64,000 nucleotides of DNA, from the NCBI GenBank assembly GCA_963733915.1, contig CAVTEP010000006.1, positions 1,054,001 to 1,118,000 on the forward strand, given 5' to 3'. Within the stretch, counting starts at the first letter, position 1; each line of letters begins with the position of its first letter. The notes beneath the pieces are model-generated. The model worked only from the letters and a program-made list of their open reading frames with translations. It searched no databases and was not told the origin of the DNA. The DNA is from Sulfomarinibacter sp963733915 (GTDB taxonomy: Bacteria; Acidobacteriota; Thermoanaerobaculia; Thermoanaerobaculales; Sulfomarinibacteraceae). The position numbers were made by a program, and so were the translations under genes. Below, piece after piece: positions 1-7,633 of the stretch.

Positions 1-668
1 GCGAAGCTGGCGGTCATCAGCGGGCTCGCCAGATTGGCCAGCAGCCAGCGCTCCTGCCACACCCCCTCCGGGCCGAGATCGAGGTTGATCTGGAGGCTCG
101 CGGTGTGGCGCATCATCACCGCCCCCCAGTGGCCGCGCTGACGATAGTAGGCCGCCTGGGCGGTGTAGCGGCCGGCGCGCAGCTGCTGGGGTACCGTTTC
201 GACGTCGTTCCAGATGTCGACGCCGACGGCCGCGAGATCGACGCCATGACGTCTGAACGCGCGCCGCACCCGCCCCATCACCTCGACAACGTCGTCGACT
301 GCGGCCGTGACTCCCGGGTATACCGCCGTCGAGTGCTCCACCTGCGCTCCGGGCTCGAAGGTCAACCGGCCCCCATCGCTGATCGGATATTCCACGGGTC
401 CGGGCGGGGCGCTCGATCGGGGCGCGATCCGGTCATCCGTGGCCGCAAGCTCGTCGATGACCTCGAGCACCCCGACGCCGTCGGGCTGGGTCAGCATCAT
501 CCGCCCATGCGGCCGGCCGTGACGGTCGCGGAAAATCGGAAAGAACTCGGGTTCGAGCCCGATGCCGCCGAGGCGTGCGTCCCGAGGCGGATCCGGAAAG
601 GCATTGAGCCCAGCGCGAACCCGCGCCTCATCGATCGAGATGGCAGCCTTGCGGTCTTGAGTGGGCAT
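1..668 (-). CDS. Glutamate-cysteine ligase, GCS2 family (partial)
   Basis: The gene runs off the left edge; only about 222 N-terminal codons are present. The translation contains LGGIGLEPEFFPI near residue 33, VEYPISDGGRLTFEPGAQVE near 92 and MMRHTASLQINLDLGP near 187, the pattern of the GCS2 ATP-dependent glutamate-cysteine ligases (plant/proteobacterial GshA and actinobacterial EgtA). By family it would join glutamate to cysteine to give gamma-glutamylcysteine for a low-molecular-weight thiol. The ATG at 668 is preceded by a strong AGGAGG at 672-677. Which thiol is made (glutathione, ergothioneine or another) cannot be read here because the downstream neighbours lie outside the window. Confidence 0.8.
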   Translation of the reverse strand, partial: MPTQDRKAAISIDEARVRAGLNAFPDPPRDARLGGIGLEPEFFPIFRDRHGRPHGRMMLTQPDGVGVLEVIDELAATDDRIAPRSSAPPGPVEYPISDGGRLTFEPGAQVEHSTAVYPGVTAAVDDVVEVMGRVRRAFRRHGVDLAAVGVDIWNDVETVPQQLRAGRYTAQAAYYRQRGHWGAVMMRHTASLQINLDLGPEGVWQERWLLANLASPLMTASF

Positions 669-724
669 AAACCTCCTGTCGCGTCAAGGCACGATACATG
701 GAGCGACCGGTGATGCCAACCGCC

Positions 725-1015
725 GGGGCCCGGGGCTGGGGCCTGGGGCCTGGGGCTATGAGAGTATGAGGCTATGAGGCCATGAGGCTGTGGGGGCGCC
801 CACCCGCCCAGATCGCCGGCAGATTACACAGATGTATTTCCAGAATCTCATCTGTATGAATCTTCGTTATCTGAGGGCAGGGCTGACATCGTTTGAGCCA
901 TTTCTGCTGACTCGTTCTTGGCATGGGAATCAGGCAAGTTGATGAAATCGCCGAATCCAGCATCCAGCTTCCAGTATCGGGCGGGGGCGGGCGAGGCCCC
1001 ATAGCCTCATAGCCA
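725..1015. repeat. Intergenic word-repeat block (CTATGAGG arms)
   Basis: This non-coding gap between the cytochrome gene and the GCS2 gene starts with GGGGCCTGGGGCCTGGGG and several CTATGAGG words (about 728-790). It then has a C/G-rich patch, a stretch with ATCTGT and CAGAT words (about 822-890), a run of CCAGCATCCAGC-like words (about 953-975), a GGGCGGGGGCGGGCG patch, and ends with CCATAGCCTCATAGCC at 998-1013, the reverse complement of the opening words. Its ends can pair. I see no plausible gene in it. Confidence 0.7.
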
Positions 1016-1045
1016 GCCGACGGAGTCGGCGGTCACAGCCTCAAG

Positions 1046-1076
1046 CCAAAAAAGACGCGGCCGAAGCCGCGCCTTT
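1046..1076 (-). terminator. Rho-independent terminator after cytochrome gene
   Basis: On the minus strand AGGCGCGGC-TTCG-GCCGCGTC is followed by TTTTTT, a GC stem with a stable tetraloop and U-tract. It lies about 20 bases downstream of the tetraheme cytochrome stop codon. Confidence 0.85.
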
Positions 1077-1095
1077 CAATTCACCAATGGAAAGA

Positions 1096-1563
1096 TTACT
1101 TGGCCGGTGGGTTCTTGAACTCGTGGATGGCGGCCTTGTTGTCCACATTGTCGGCCAGGACGACCTTCTTCGCGTGATCCTCACCCGTGTGGCAACCGTC
1201 GCAGGTCGCCTGGGTCGGGATGATCAGCCCGTTCGCCTGTGCCGTTGCACGGTCCTTCATGATGCTCATCTTCTTGTAATCGTTGCCCGGGCCGTGGCAG
1301 GCCTCGCACTGAACGCCCTTGAAGTCCTCGCTGGCGTTGGTCGCGTGGCATTTGAGGCAGTCAGGCGAGAATTTTCGTTCCGTGGACGCCTTTGCGTCGT
1401 CGGTCGCCTTGGCGTGGGTCGTTGTCTCCCACGATGCGTACTCAACCTTGTGGCACATCTTGCACTTGTCAGCGCCTGCATACTCGTGGTCCTGGGCCTG
1501 AGCGCTGAACGAGAGCAGCACGATCGCCGCCGCACAAGCCATCCAGAGAGCCTTGTTCCTCAT
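1096..1563 (-). CDS. Secreted tetraheme cytochrome c
   Basis: The 155-residue product has a signal peptide (MRNKALWMACAAAIVLLSF, cleavage probably after AQA near residue 24). Four CxxCH heme sites follow: CKMCH, CLKCH, CEACH and CDGCH. It is therefore a small periplasmic or surface c-type cytochrome, resembling the cytochrome c554-type multiheme group, likely a soluble electron carrier. The start at 1563 is chosen because GGAGGATCTTCA precedes it and a signal peptide begins there; an upstream in-frame start at 1611 would put charged residues before the signal. A good terminator follows and the gene is probably transcribed alone. Its redox partner is not identifiable; a second cytochrome operon lies near 39-42 kb. 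Confidence 0.85.
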   Translation of the reverse strand: MRNKALWMACAAAIVLLSFSAQAQDHEYAGADKCKMCHKVEYASWETTTHAKATDDAKASTERKFSPDCLKCHATNASEDFKGVQCEACHGPGNDYKKMSIMKDRATAQANGLIIPTQATCDGCHTGEDHAKKVVLADNVDNKAAIHEFKNPPAK

Positions 1564-1708
1564 TGAAGATCCTCCATTTCCCCGGTTCGCTCTGATGAGC
1601 AGCTCCGGCACCCGCCGACTCTACCACCGTCGCATCTGGTGTTCAAGAAGTACACCACGGTGACAATACGCTTCGCGGGCCGAATACCTTCCAAACTCTC
1701 GATGCCGA

Positions 1709-3037
1709 TCACCAGCGCTTCGGGTCGAGCCCCTCGAAGACGATCAGCCCACTGAGCGTCGTTCGCCGGTTGATCACCAGATCGCCGGTCACCGGATTCA
1801 CCGTCAGCGGGAGGTGCTCGAGGTGGGAGGCGGCAGGCAGACCGAGGTCGAGGGTGGCTCGGCGGTTCCACGCCCAGGTCCCCTGTTCGGCTTCCCAGAG
1901 CTCGATCTGATCGCCGGCTCGACGAAGCTGCAACAGCCCGCCGCCATCCCGGTTCCAAACCAGGCGCGTAGGTTCCTGCCCGATCTTCCGCGGTTCCCCG
2001 CCTTCGGCCGGCACGACCCAGGCCCCATGGTCGGGATCCGTGTCCTGGGTCCATATCGAGTAGGCGATCCAGTCCCCGCGAGGGCTCCACTGCGGGTAGT
2101 CGCCGCTGGTTGCGACCTCGCGCGGCTCGCCGCCTGCGGCCGACACCGCCCACACACTGATCGGCGAGCCCGCTGCATAGGTCAAATAGCGCCCGTCCGG
2201 CGACCAACTCGGGTACTCCGAAGGCTCGACCCCGGTGGCGAGGGTCACGGCCTGGCCGCCGCCTCGGGACACCACCCTCAGCACCGTACCGAGGTCGGGA
2301 TCCTGGGCGAGGTACGCCACGCGCCCGCCCTCTGGCGAGACTATCGGACAGGATGCGTCCTCGGATGGATCGGTAATCGCCGTCTCTTCACCCGAGGAAT
2401 CGCGAAGGAAGATGACGGCACTGCCGGCGACGTAGCGCCTGTAAACCACTGCACCGTCAGGACCCACACTCCCCCAACCGCTGTCGGGTACGCCGCACAA
2501 CAGACAGCTCCAACCGCTTCCATCGGGGTTCACCCCAACGAGATCGTTGGTTGTGTTACGCCTGACGACCGCCAACCGGTCACCACCGGGTGAAAGCGAC
2601 GGGTACCACACGCGCTCGAGGCGCGGTATGAGCGCCGCACTCCCGCGCTGGTCGATTCGAGCCAGACGGCCTTCGACCGAGGCCACCACGGAGCGACCGG
2701 ACGGCGTCCAGGCGATCCCGAAGATCTGCTCGCCGGTCGCCAACCACCGCTGCGCCGGTTTTGAAAGGTCGTCAGTGACCCAAAGGCTGTCGGGCAACCC
2801 CGCGGGGCCGGCGAGCAGGGCGTAGCCGCCGCCCGGACGCGGCTGCGCGCGGTACCACGAGCGCTCGTCATCAGCGTCCAGCACCTTGACCGCCTCGCGC
2901 CGGCTGACCGAATAGCGGTAGAGGCTGAAGCGGCCGTTGGTGTCCTCGCGGGAGAAGAGAAAGCCGTCGCTGTCCAACCAGGTCCCACCGCCGGCGTTGA
3001 TGACCTCGGTGATCGACTGGCCGCCGACCGCGGGCAC
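1709..3037 (-). CDS. TolB-like beta-propeller half of the kinase gene (downstream of a frameshift)
   Basis: This frame encodes repeated TolB/WD40-type blades (SPGGDRLAVV, SPEGGRVAYL, SPDGRYLTYA, SPRGDWIAYS), roughly 40-50 residues apart. It directly continues the C-terminal part of the kinase at 2871-4343: removing one G from the GGG that reads as CCC at 3040-3042 on the plus strand joins the two frames within a blade. I therefore read 1709-4343 as one membrane-anchored kinase with an extracytoplasmic propeller sensor of about 877 residues. The apparent start at 3037 (GTG) has no convincing ribosome site. Blades of this type usually bind a ligand or peptidoglycan-associated partner; the ligand is unknown. 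Confidence 0.75.
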   Translation of the reverse strand: MPAVGGQSITEVINAGGGTWLDSDGFLFSREDTNGRFSLYRYSVSRREAVKVLDADDERSWYRAQPRPGGGYALLAGPAGLPDSLWVTDDLSKPAQRWLATGEQIFGIAWTPSGRSVVASVEGRLARIDQRGSAALIPRLERVWYPSLSPGGDRLAVVRRNTTNDLVGVNPDGSGWSCLLCGVPDSGWGSVGPDGAVVYRRYVAGSAVIFLRDSSGEETAITDPSEDASCPIVSPEGGRVAYLAQDPDLGTVLRVVSRGGGQAVTLATGVEPSEYPSWSPDGRYLTYAAGSPISVWAVSAAGGEPREVATSGDYPQWSPRGDWIAYSIWTQDTDPDHGAWVVPAEGGEPRKIGQEPTRLVWNRDGGGLLQLRRAGDQIELWEAEQGTWAWNRRATLDLGLPAASHLEHLPLTVNPVTGDLVINRRTTLSGLIVFEGLDPKRW

Positions 3038-4343
3038 GACCCTGCAGGATCGACTCGCCCGCCATCACCGCTTCCACGAGGAGCGCCTTCCCGTCGGGCG
3101 AGTATTGGGGCAAGCTCAGGGCCTCTCCGGCCCGGCCCGCCAGCAGAATGCGGCTGGAACCATCGCCGGCGCCGACCGCGATGACGTCGCTTCGTCCGAT
3201 GTGATTTCGGGCGACGACGATCTCGTCCCCGCTCGGGCTCCAGTCGGGATCGTTGAGCGTGCCCACCGAATCGAGCAACTCCCGCACTTCCCACCGGCCG
3301 GGATCGGGTCGCCGGGCCTCCACTCCGACTCGCGCCGCGAGTGCGCCGGCCACCGCACCGGCCACCACCGCCACCGCCGCCATCAACGCGCCCCGGATCG
3401 CCCGCCGGCGTCGCAGCAGCGATACTGCCTGCAACCGATTCGAGTTGATCGAAATGGTCGGTACCTCGGCCAGACTGGTTTCGTCGGTGCCCTGGAAGAT
3501 TGCCAGGTCGTGGGCAAGATCGGCGATCGACCGATAGCGTTTTTCGGGTTCCCTGCTGAGACAGCGTTCGATTACCGCCACCAGATCAGGCGGGGTTTCG
3601 GGCGCAACCTCGGCAAGCGGCCGGTAGTCCGACCGCACTACGGCCTGCAGGACAATCATGGGCGTCGCTCCGTCGAAGGCGCGCGCGCCCGCCACAGCTT
3701 CATACAGAACCGCGCCACACGAGAAGATGTCCGAGGCCGGCGAAACGCCCTTGCCCAATGCCTGCTCCGGCGCCATGTAGGGACACGAGCCGAGCACCAT
3801 CCCGGGAGAGGTCAGCGATTCGATCGGAGTCTCACCCTCGCGTTGCATGAGACGCGCGAGCCCGAAATCGAGAACCGTCACCTGACCGCCGTCCGCCACC
3901 ATGATGTTGGAGGGTTTGAGATCGCGATGGATCACGCCCACCTCGTGGGCGGCTGCCAACGCGAGGCTGGCCTGCTCCATGATGCGCGCCGCTTTCCTCG
4001 GCGGCAGCTTCCCGTGTCCCAGGATATCGTTGAGCGAGCGCCCTCGGATAAACTCCATGACCAGGTAGGGCAGTTCCTCACCGACACCAGGATCAAAGGT
4101 GCCGATGTCAAAGATCTTCACGACGTTGGGATGCTGCAGCCTCGCCATCGCGCGCGCCTCACGTTCGAAGCGCGCCTCCGCCGACGGCTCGGTGACGAGA
4201 ATGCGGGGTAGGAGCTTGAGGGCGACCTCGCGGTCGAGCCGCTCGTCCCATGCCGCCCACACCGAGCCCATTCCGCCGCGGGCGAGCTGTCGCCGGAGAC
4301 GGAAGCGCCACACGTTCATGCCCGGTTTGAGCTCGGTAATCAT
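2871..4343 (-). CDS. Ser/Thr protein kinase, PknB type (N-terminal part of split gene)
   Basis: A Hanks-type kinase domain occupies about residues 12-285: glycine loop LARGGMGSVW (20-29), Lys43 in VALKLL, HRDLKPSN (139-146), DFG (159-161) and APE (191-193), so all catalytic residues are present. A membrane segment follows an RRRR stop-transfer-like stretch (about 318-338), then the first TolB-like blade (WSPSGDEIVV). The last about 55 residues are out of frame and rich in Arg and Gly; the true continuation is the frame at 1709-3037. Such kinases phosphorylate proteins on Ser/Thr in response to an external signal. The neighbouring SpoIIE-type phosphatase at 4375-6381 is on the same strand and could oppose it, but this is inference. 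Confidence 0.85.
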   Translation of the reverse strand: MITELKPGMNVWRFRLRRQLARGGMGSVWAAWDERLDREVALKLLPRILVTEPSAEARFEREARAMARLQHPNVVKIFDIGTFDPGVGEELPYLVMEFIRGRSLNDILGHGKLPPRKAARIMEQASLALAAAHEVGVIHRDLKPSNIMVADGGQVTVLDFGLARLMQREGETPIESLTSPGMVLGSCPYMAPEQALGKGVSPASDIFSCGAVLYEAVAGARAFDGATPMIVLQAVVRSDYRPLAEVAPETPPDLVAVIERCLSREPEKRYRSIADLAHDLAIFQGTDETSLAEVPTISINSNRLQAVSLLRRRRAIRGALMAAVAVVAGAVAGALAARVGVEARRPDPGRWEVRELLDSVGTLNDPDWSPSGDEIVVARNHIGRSDVIAVGAGDGSSRILLAGRAGEALSLPQYSPDGKALLVEAVMAGESILQGRARGRRPVDHRGHQRRRWDLVGQRRLSLLPRGHQRPLQPLPLFGQPARGGQGAGR

Positions 4344-4374
4344 GACCGTTCCATCATACGGGATCGGGCGCGAT

Positions 4375-6381
4375 TCACCCGGTGCGCTCCACCACCAAGA
4401 CGGTCAGATCGTCCGCCGCCTCATTTCCCTCGGTGAACTCCGCCAGAGCCTCGAGGATGACCGCAGTCAGCCGATCACCCCCGTGGTCCGGTGCCCTCTC
4501 GAGGCTTTGCTCGAGGCGTTGGTAGCCGAATGGTTCGCCGTCCGGCGACCAGGCTTCCACGAGCCCGTCCGAGTACAGCAGCAGCCGGCTGCCGACCGGG
4601 AACGGATGGGTGATGATCACCGGGCGGCAGAGCCGGCTTCCCATCGGCATCGAGCCTGCCAGGAGCTCTTCGGCGCCTCCCTCTGGAGCGAGCAAAAAGG
4701 CCGGTGGATGGCCGGCGTTGGCGATTTCCAGCCGTCCGGCAACGAGATCGATTTCGATCACCGCCAGGGTCACCAGGGTCCTTCTCTGACCGTGCTCCAT
4801 CAGCAGGCCGTTGACCTTGGCGATCAGATCTCCGCCGCGATATCCCTCGTGCACGAGGGCGGCGACCGATGACTTGAGGCTCGCCATCAGCAGCCCGGTC
4901 GACAGCCCGTGCCCGGCCACGTCGCCGATCGCCACCACCAACCGGTTGTCGGCGAGGGGAAAGATGTCGAAGTAATCACCACCAACCTCCGCCGCCGGCT
5001 GGAAGGTGGCGCGCACGGTCAGCGGACCGACCTCGACAAAGCGCGCCGGCAGCAGGCTCTCCTGAATCTCGCGTGCGAGCTCGAGCTCGTGGGCCAGGTG
5101 CTCCTTCTCGGCGACCGCGGCGACCATCGACTGGACCGATGCCGTCATGTGGTTGAAGGACTGCGCGAGGTCCCCGAGCTGGTCGCGCCGTTTTACCGGC
5201 ACCCGGTAATCGAGATTTCCGCGCTCCACCTCCCGCGCACCATTTGACAGCCTCGCCGTCGATCGTGCGATCGACATGATGACCGCTGCCGCAGCCCCCA
5301 GCACGAGACCACAGCCGACAAGAAGGAGAGCCGCGAGACCAGCCAAAACGCCGTAAAGCTCGTTGCGAAGCTCGTATTTCGAAAGCGTGAAGTCGTCCCA
5401 CGCGTTCTTCGGCGAGGTTCGCAACAGCGCCACCGATTGCCCGTCCTCGATCGGTTCTCCGGTCTCGAGTTCGACCACCTCGGTCACCATCCGAAACCAG
5501 ACGACGATTGGTTTGGAGAAGAGCCCATCATCGCTCCCGCTCCACTTCGGCCAGATCGCTTGACCGGAAACCGTTTCTCCGCCGAGAGAGATCCGGACCG
5601 AGCCTTCGCCCTCGAGCGCGTCAGGCGCGTCACCGCCCTGAATCGTATCGCCGCTTTCGGCGATCGAATCAGCCTCCCGGTCGTTCATGCCCTCGTTGAT
5701 GAACGCCACATCGAACCACCATTGGGAGCTCAGATCGGTGGCAGTCACATCATCGAATGGGATCATCGACGCCACCCAGTCGCCGTTGGCCGCCCGGTTC
5801 GCGGTCACGCCGAAAACCTGGTCCTGATGATGGGCCACCCAGAAGGACAAGCCTTCGGGAAGCCATCCCAGATCGGGGCGAAACTCTTCGTCGGTCAGCG
5901 CGATATCGCGATCTCCGAGGTGGGCCCTCCACAGCACACGGGTCAATGGATCCGGCGGATCCAAATGGAATTTTTCAAGGTCCGAGACGGCGGCCTCGAC
6001 GCCCTCCGCCCGAGCCGCAGTCAGCACGATCGCCCCCTCGCCGCCGAGGGTCCAATAGAATCGATCGAATTCGGAACCGACCCGCACCGAGGTGTATTGG
6101 CCCATGAGGATATAGAGCCCGACGGCGGCGAACGCCGTCGCGAACATCAGCGGCAGGACACCAACCAAGAGGTAGGTGAGGAACAGACGGACGCCGACCC
6201 GATAGGTCATCCACCGCCACAACCACCAGCCCAGGAGCCACGCGGTCGCCAGCAGCCAGAGGACTGAAACGACCAACAGCACCTCGGCGACCTGTGATTC
6301 CGGCGCGGCGACCGACGAAATCACCGCGAGCACGATGAGGATCGCACCGCCGACAAACCACCGGCGGCGTGACGGGCTCAT
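4375..6381 (-). CDS. Membrane HAMP-SpoIIE (PP2C-type) serine phosphatase
   Basis: The 668-residue protein has N-terminal membrane segments (about residues 9-27, 33-55 and 63-90), an extracytoplasmic region of about 250 residues, a further membrane helix (LAALLLVGCGLVLGAAAAVI), a HAMP domain (ARLSNGAREVERGNLDYRVP) and a coiled linker. A C-terminal SpoIIE phosphatase domain follows, with GGDYFDIFPL and VAIGDVAGHG supplying the metal-binding aspartates. Proteins of this build dephosphorylate serine in partner-switching (anti-anti-sigma) or kinase pathways. The ATG at 6381 overlaps the thymidine kinase stop as ATGA and is preceded by GGAGAAGGG inside tdk, so it is probably translationally coupled. 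The kinase gene follows 32 bases downstream on the same strand. Confidence 0.88.
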   Translation of the reverse strand: MSPSRRRWFVGGAILIVLAVISSVAAPESQVAEVLLVVSVLWLLATAWLLGWWLWRWMTYRVGVRLFLTYLLVGVLPLMFATAFAAVGLYILMGQYTSVRVGSEFDRFYWTLGGEGAIVLTAARAEGVEAAVSDLEKFHLDPPDPLTRVLWRAHLGDRDIALTDEEFRPDLGWLPEGLSFWVAHHQDQVFGVTANRAANGDWVASMIPFDDVTATDLSSQWWFDVAFINEGMNDREADSIAESGDTIQGGDAPDALEGEGSVRISLGGETVSGQAIWPKWSGSDDGLFSKPIVVWFRMVTEVVELETGEPIEDGQSVALLRTSPKNAWDDFTLSKYELRNELYGVLAGLAALLLVGCGLVLGAAAAVIMSIARSTARLSNGAREVERGNLDYRVPVKRRDQLGDLAQSFNHMTASVQSMVAAVAEKEHLAHELELAREIQESLLPARFVEVGPLTVRATFQPAAEVGGDYFDIFPLADNRLVVAIGDVAGHGLSTGLLMASLKSSVAALVHEGYRGGDLIAKVNGLLMEHGQRRTLVTLAVIEIDLVAGRLEIANAGHPPAFLLAPEGGAEELLAGSMPMGSRLCRPVIITHPFPVGSRLLLYSDGLVEAWSPDGEPFGYQRLEQSLERAPDHGGDRLTAVILEALAEFTEGNEAADDLTVLVVERTG

Positions 6382-7004
6382 CCCTTCTCCCCGCCGGACT
6401 GATCTCCGGCCGGCGGGATCAGCCACGGTTCGCTCGCCGGCGGTGCGCCCTCCGGCTCGTGACAGCGGCGGCACCGGGCCTCATAGGAGCCCGTGGCGCC
6501 AACCACCACCAATTCGTCGGACTCGATGAGTCGTTGGGTGTAGGCCGCAGGCGAACCGCAGCTGGTACAGATGGCGTGGATCTTGTGGACCTTTTCCGCC
6601 ACCGCCAGCAACACCGGCATGGGACCGAAGGGCACGCCGCGGTAATCCATGTCGAGACCCGCGACGATGACCCGCTTGCCGAGGTTTGCCAGGTGCCCGC
6701 AGATGCCCGGCAGCGAGTTGTCGAAGAACTGCGCCTCGTCGATTCCGACAACCTCGGTCCGGGGGTCCAGACGCAGTCTGATCTCGTCGGCGCGTTCCAC
6801 CAGCTCGCACGGCACTCTCATCTGTGAGTGCGAGACCACGTCACCCTCCGAGTAGCGGTTGTCGAGCCTGGGCTTGAAGACCTGAACGCGTTGCCGGGCG
6901 ATCATCGCCCGCTTGAGGAGCCGGATCAGCTCCTCCGATTTACCCGAAAACATGGGGCCGGCGATCACCTCGATCCAGCCGGCTCCGGGTCGCGTTGGGT
7001 TCAT
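6378..7004 (-). CDS. tdk: Thymidine kinase (type II)
   Basis: The 208-residue product shows the type II thymidine kinase signature: P-loop GPMFSGKS (16-23), DEAQFF (Walker B), a lasso region with YRGVPFGPMP, and two zinc-binding CxxC pairs (CTSC and CRRC). It phosphorylates thymidine to dTMP with ATP in the salvage pathway. Length and order match the family. GGAGG lies nine bases before the ATG at 7004. The stop overlaps the start of the SpoIIE phosphatase gene by four bases. The last about 20 residues (proline- and glycine-rich) extend slightly beyond the usual end. Confidence 0.95.
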   Translation of the reverse strand: MNPTRPGAGWIEVIAGPMFSGKSEELIRLLKRAMIARQRVQVFKPRLDNRYSEGDVVSHSQMRVPCELVERADEIRLRLDPRTEVVGIDEAQFFDNSLPGICGHLANLGKRVIVAGLDMDYRGVPFGPMPVLLAVAEKVHKIHAICTSCGSPAAYTQRLIESDELVVVGATGSYEARCRRCHEPEGAPPASEPWLIPPAGDQSGGEKG

Positions 7005-7071
7005 CGTCGACAGCCTCCAGGGTCCACAGAGTAGCAGGTCGAAACCGGCACCGCACGAGCCTCACAGAGGT

Positions 7072-7271
7072 CGTTTGAACGTTCCAACGTTAGAACGTCA
7101 GAACGTTTACAGTACGAACGGGAAAAGGTCAGAAACGAATAGGAGCTAAGGCGCAGAGGAACAGAGGACGGTGGGTGGTCCCCTTTTCCCCTCTTCCCCT
7201 TTTCCCCTCTGCCCCCCGGGGAGGGCTGGCGGAACGTTCTAACGTTTCAACGTTCAAACGTCTGAACGTTA
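7072..7271. repeat. Intergenic word-repeat block (AACGTT and CCCCTTTT words)
   Basis: The block opens (7072-7110) and closes (7231-7271) with runs of the near-palindromic word RAACGTTY. Between them lies GCAGAGGAACAGAGG and, facing it, a pyrimidine tract CCCCTTTTCCCCTCTTCC that is close to its reverse complement. The block ends at the stop codon of the AhpD-like gene (7272). No coding sequence is apparent. Confidence 0.75.
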
Positions 7272-7619
7272 CTACCCCGCCTTGATCTCCTCCCACGCCC
7301 GGACCGCGCGGCGGAGGTGGGGAATGACGATAGATCCTCCGACCACCAATCCGATCCCGAGGACCTCCTGCAGCTCCTGATCGGTGACGCCCTCCTGGTG
7401 GCAGCGTTCGAGATGGTAGAAAACGCAGTCGTCGCAACGCAGCACCAGGGACGAGACCAGACCCAGCATCTCCTTGGTCCTGGCGGGCAACGCGCCGTCG
7501 CGGTAGGCCTGGCTGTCGAGGCTGAAGAAGCGTTTGATCTCGAGATTCGCCTTTTCGAGGGCGAGCTCGGTGAGCTCCTTGCGCTCCTCGGAAAACTCAC
7601 GAAAGCTGCGGTGTGCCAT
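7272..7619 (-). CDS. Carboxymuconolactone decarboxylase / AhpD-like protein
   Basis: The 115-residue protein matches the AhpD-like fold family: helices around RTKEMLGLVSSLVLRCDDC with the redox motif CxxCxxxH (CDDCVFYH), followed by GVTDQELQEVLGIGLVVGG. AhpD-type members use the two cysteines as a thiol relay; others in the family decarboxylate carboxymuconolactone but usually lack the CxxC. It begins 14 bases after the dihydrolipoyl dehydrogenase stop with GAGGGG before the ATG at 7619, so it is the last gene of the pyruvate-dehydrogenase-type operon. In Mycobacterium tuberculosis AhpD takes electrons from dihydrolipoamide dehydrogenase and the acyltransferase to reduce a peroxiredoxin; the same link is plausible here but not shown. 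Confidence 0.85.
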   Translation of the reverse strand: MAHRSFREFSEERKELTELALEKANLEIKRFFSLDSQAYRDGALPARTKEMLGLVSSLVLRCDDCVFYHLERCHQEGVTDQELQEVLGIGLVVGGSIVIPHLRRAVRAWEEIKAG

Positions 7620-7633
7620 GTCCCCTCCGCGGT

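Noticed and set aside
105..713. 202-codon plus-strand frame at the left edge
   Set aside because: The minus strand encodes the GCS2 ligase with a strong ribosome site and conserved motifs; the plus frame is its shadow.
3030..3050. Programmed ribosomal frameshift in the kinase gene
   Set aside because: There is no slippery heptamer, stop codon in a +1 context or conserved pattern, and similar +1 breaks occur in unrelated genes of the window, which fits sequence error better.
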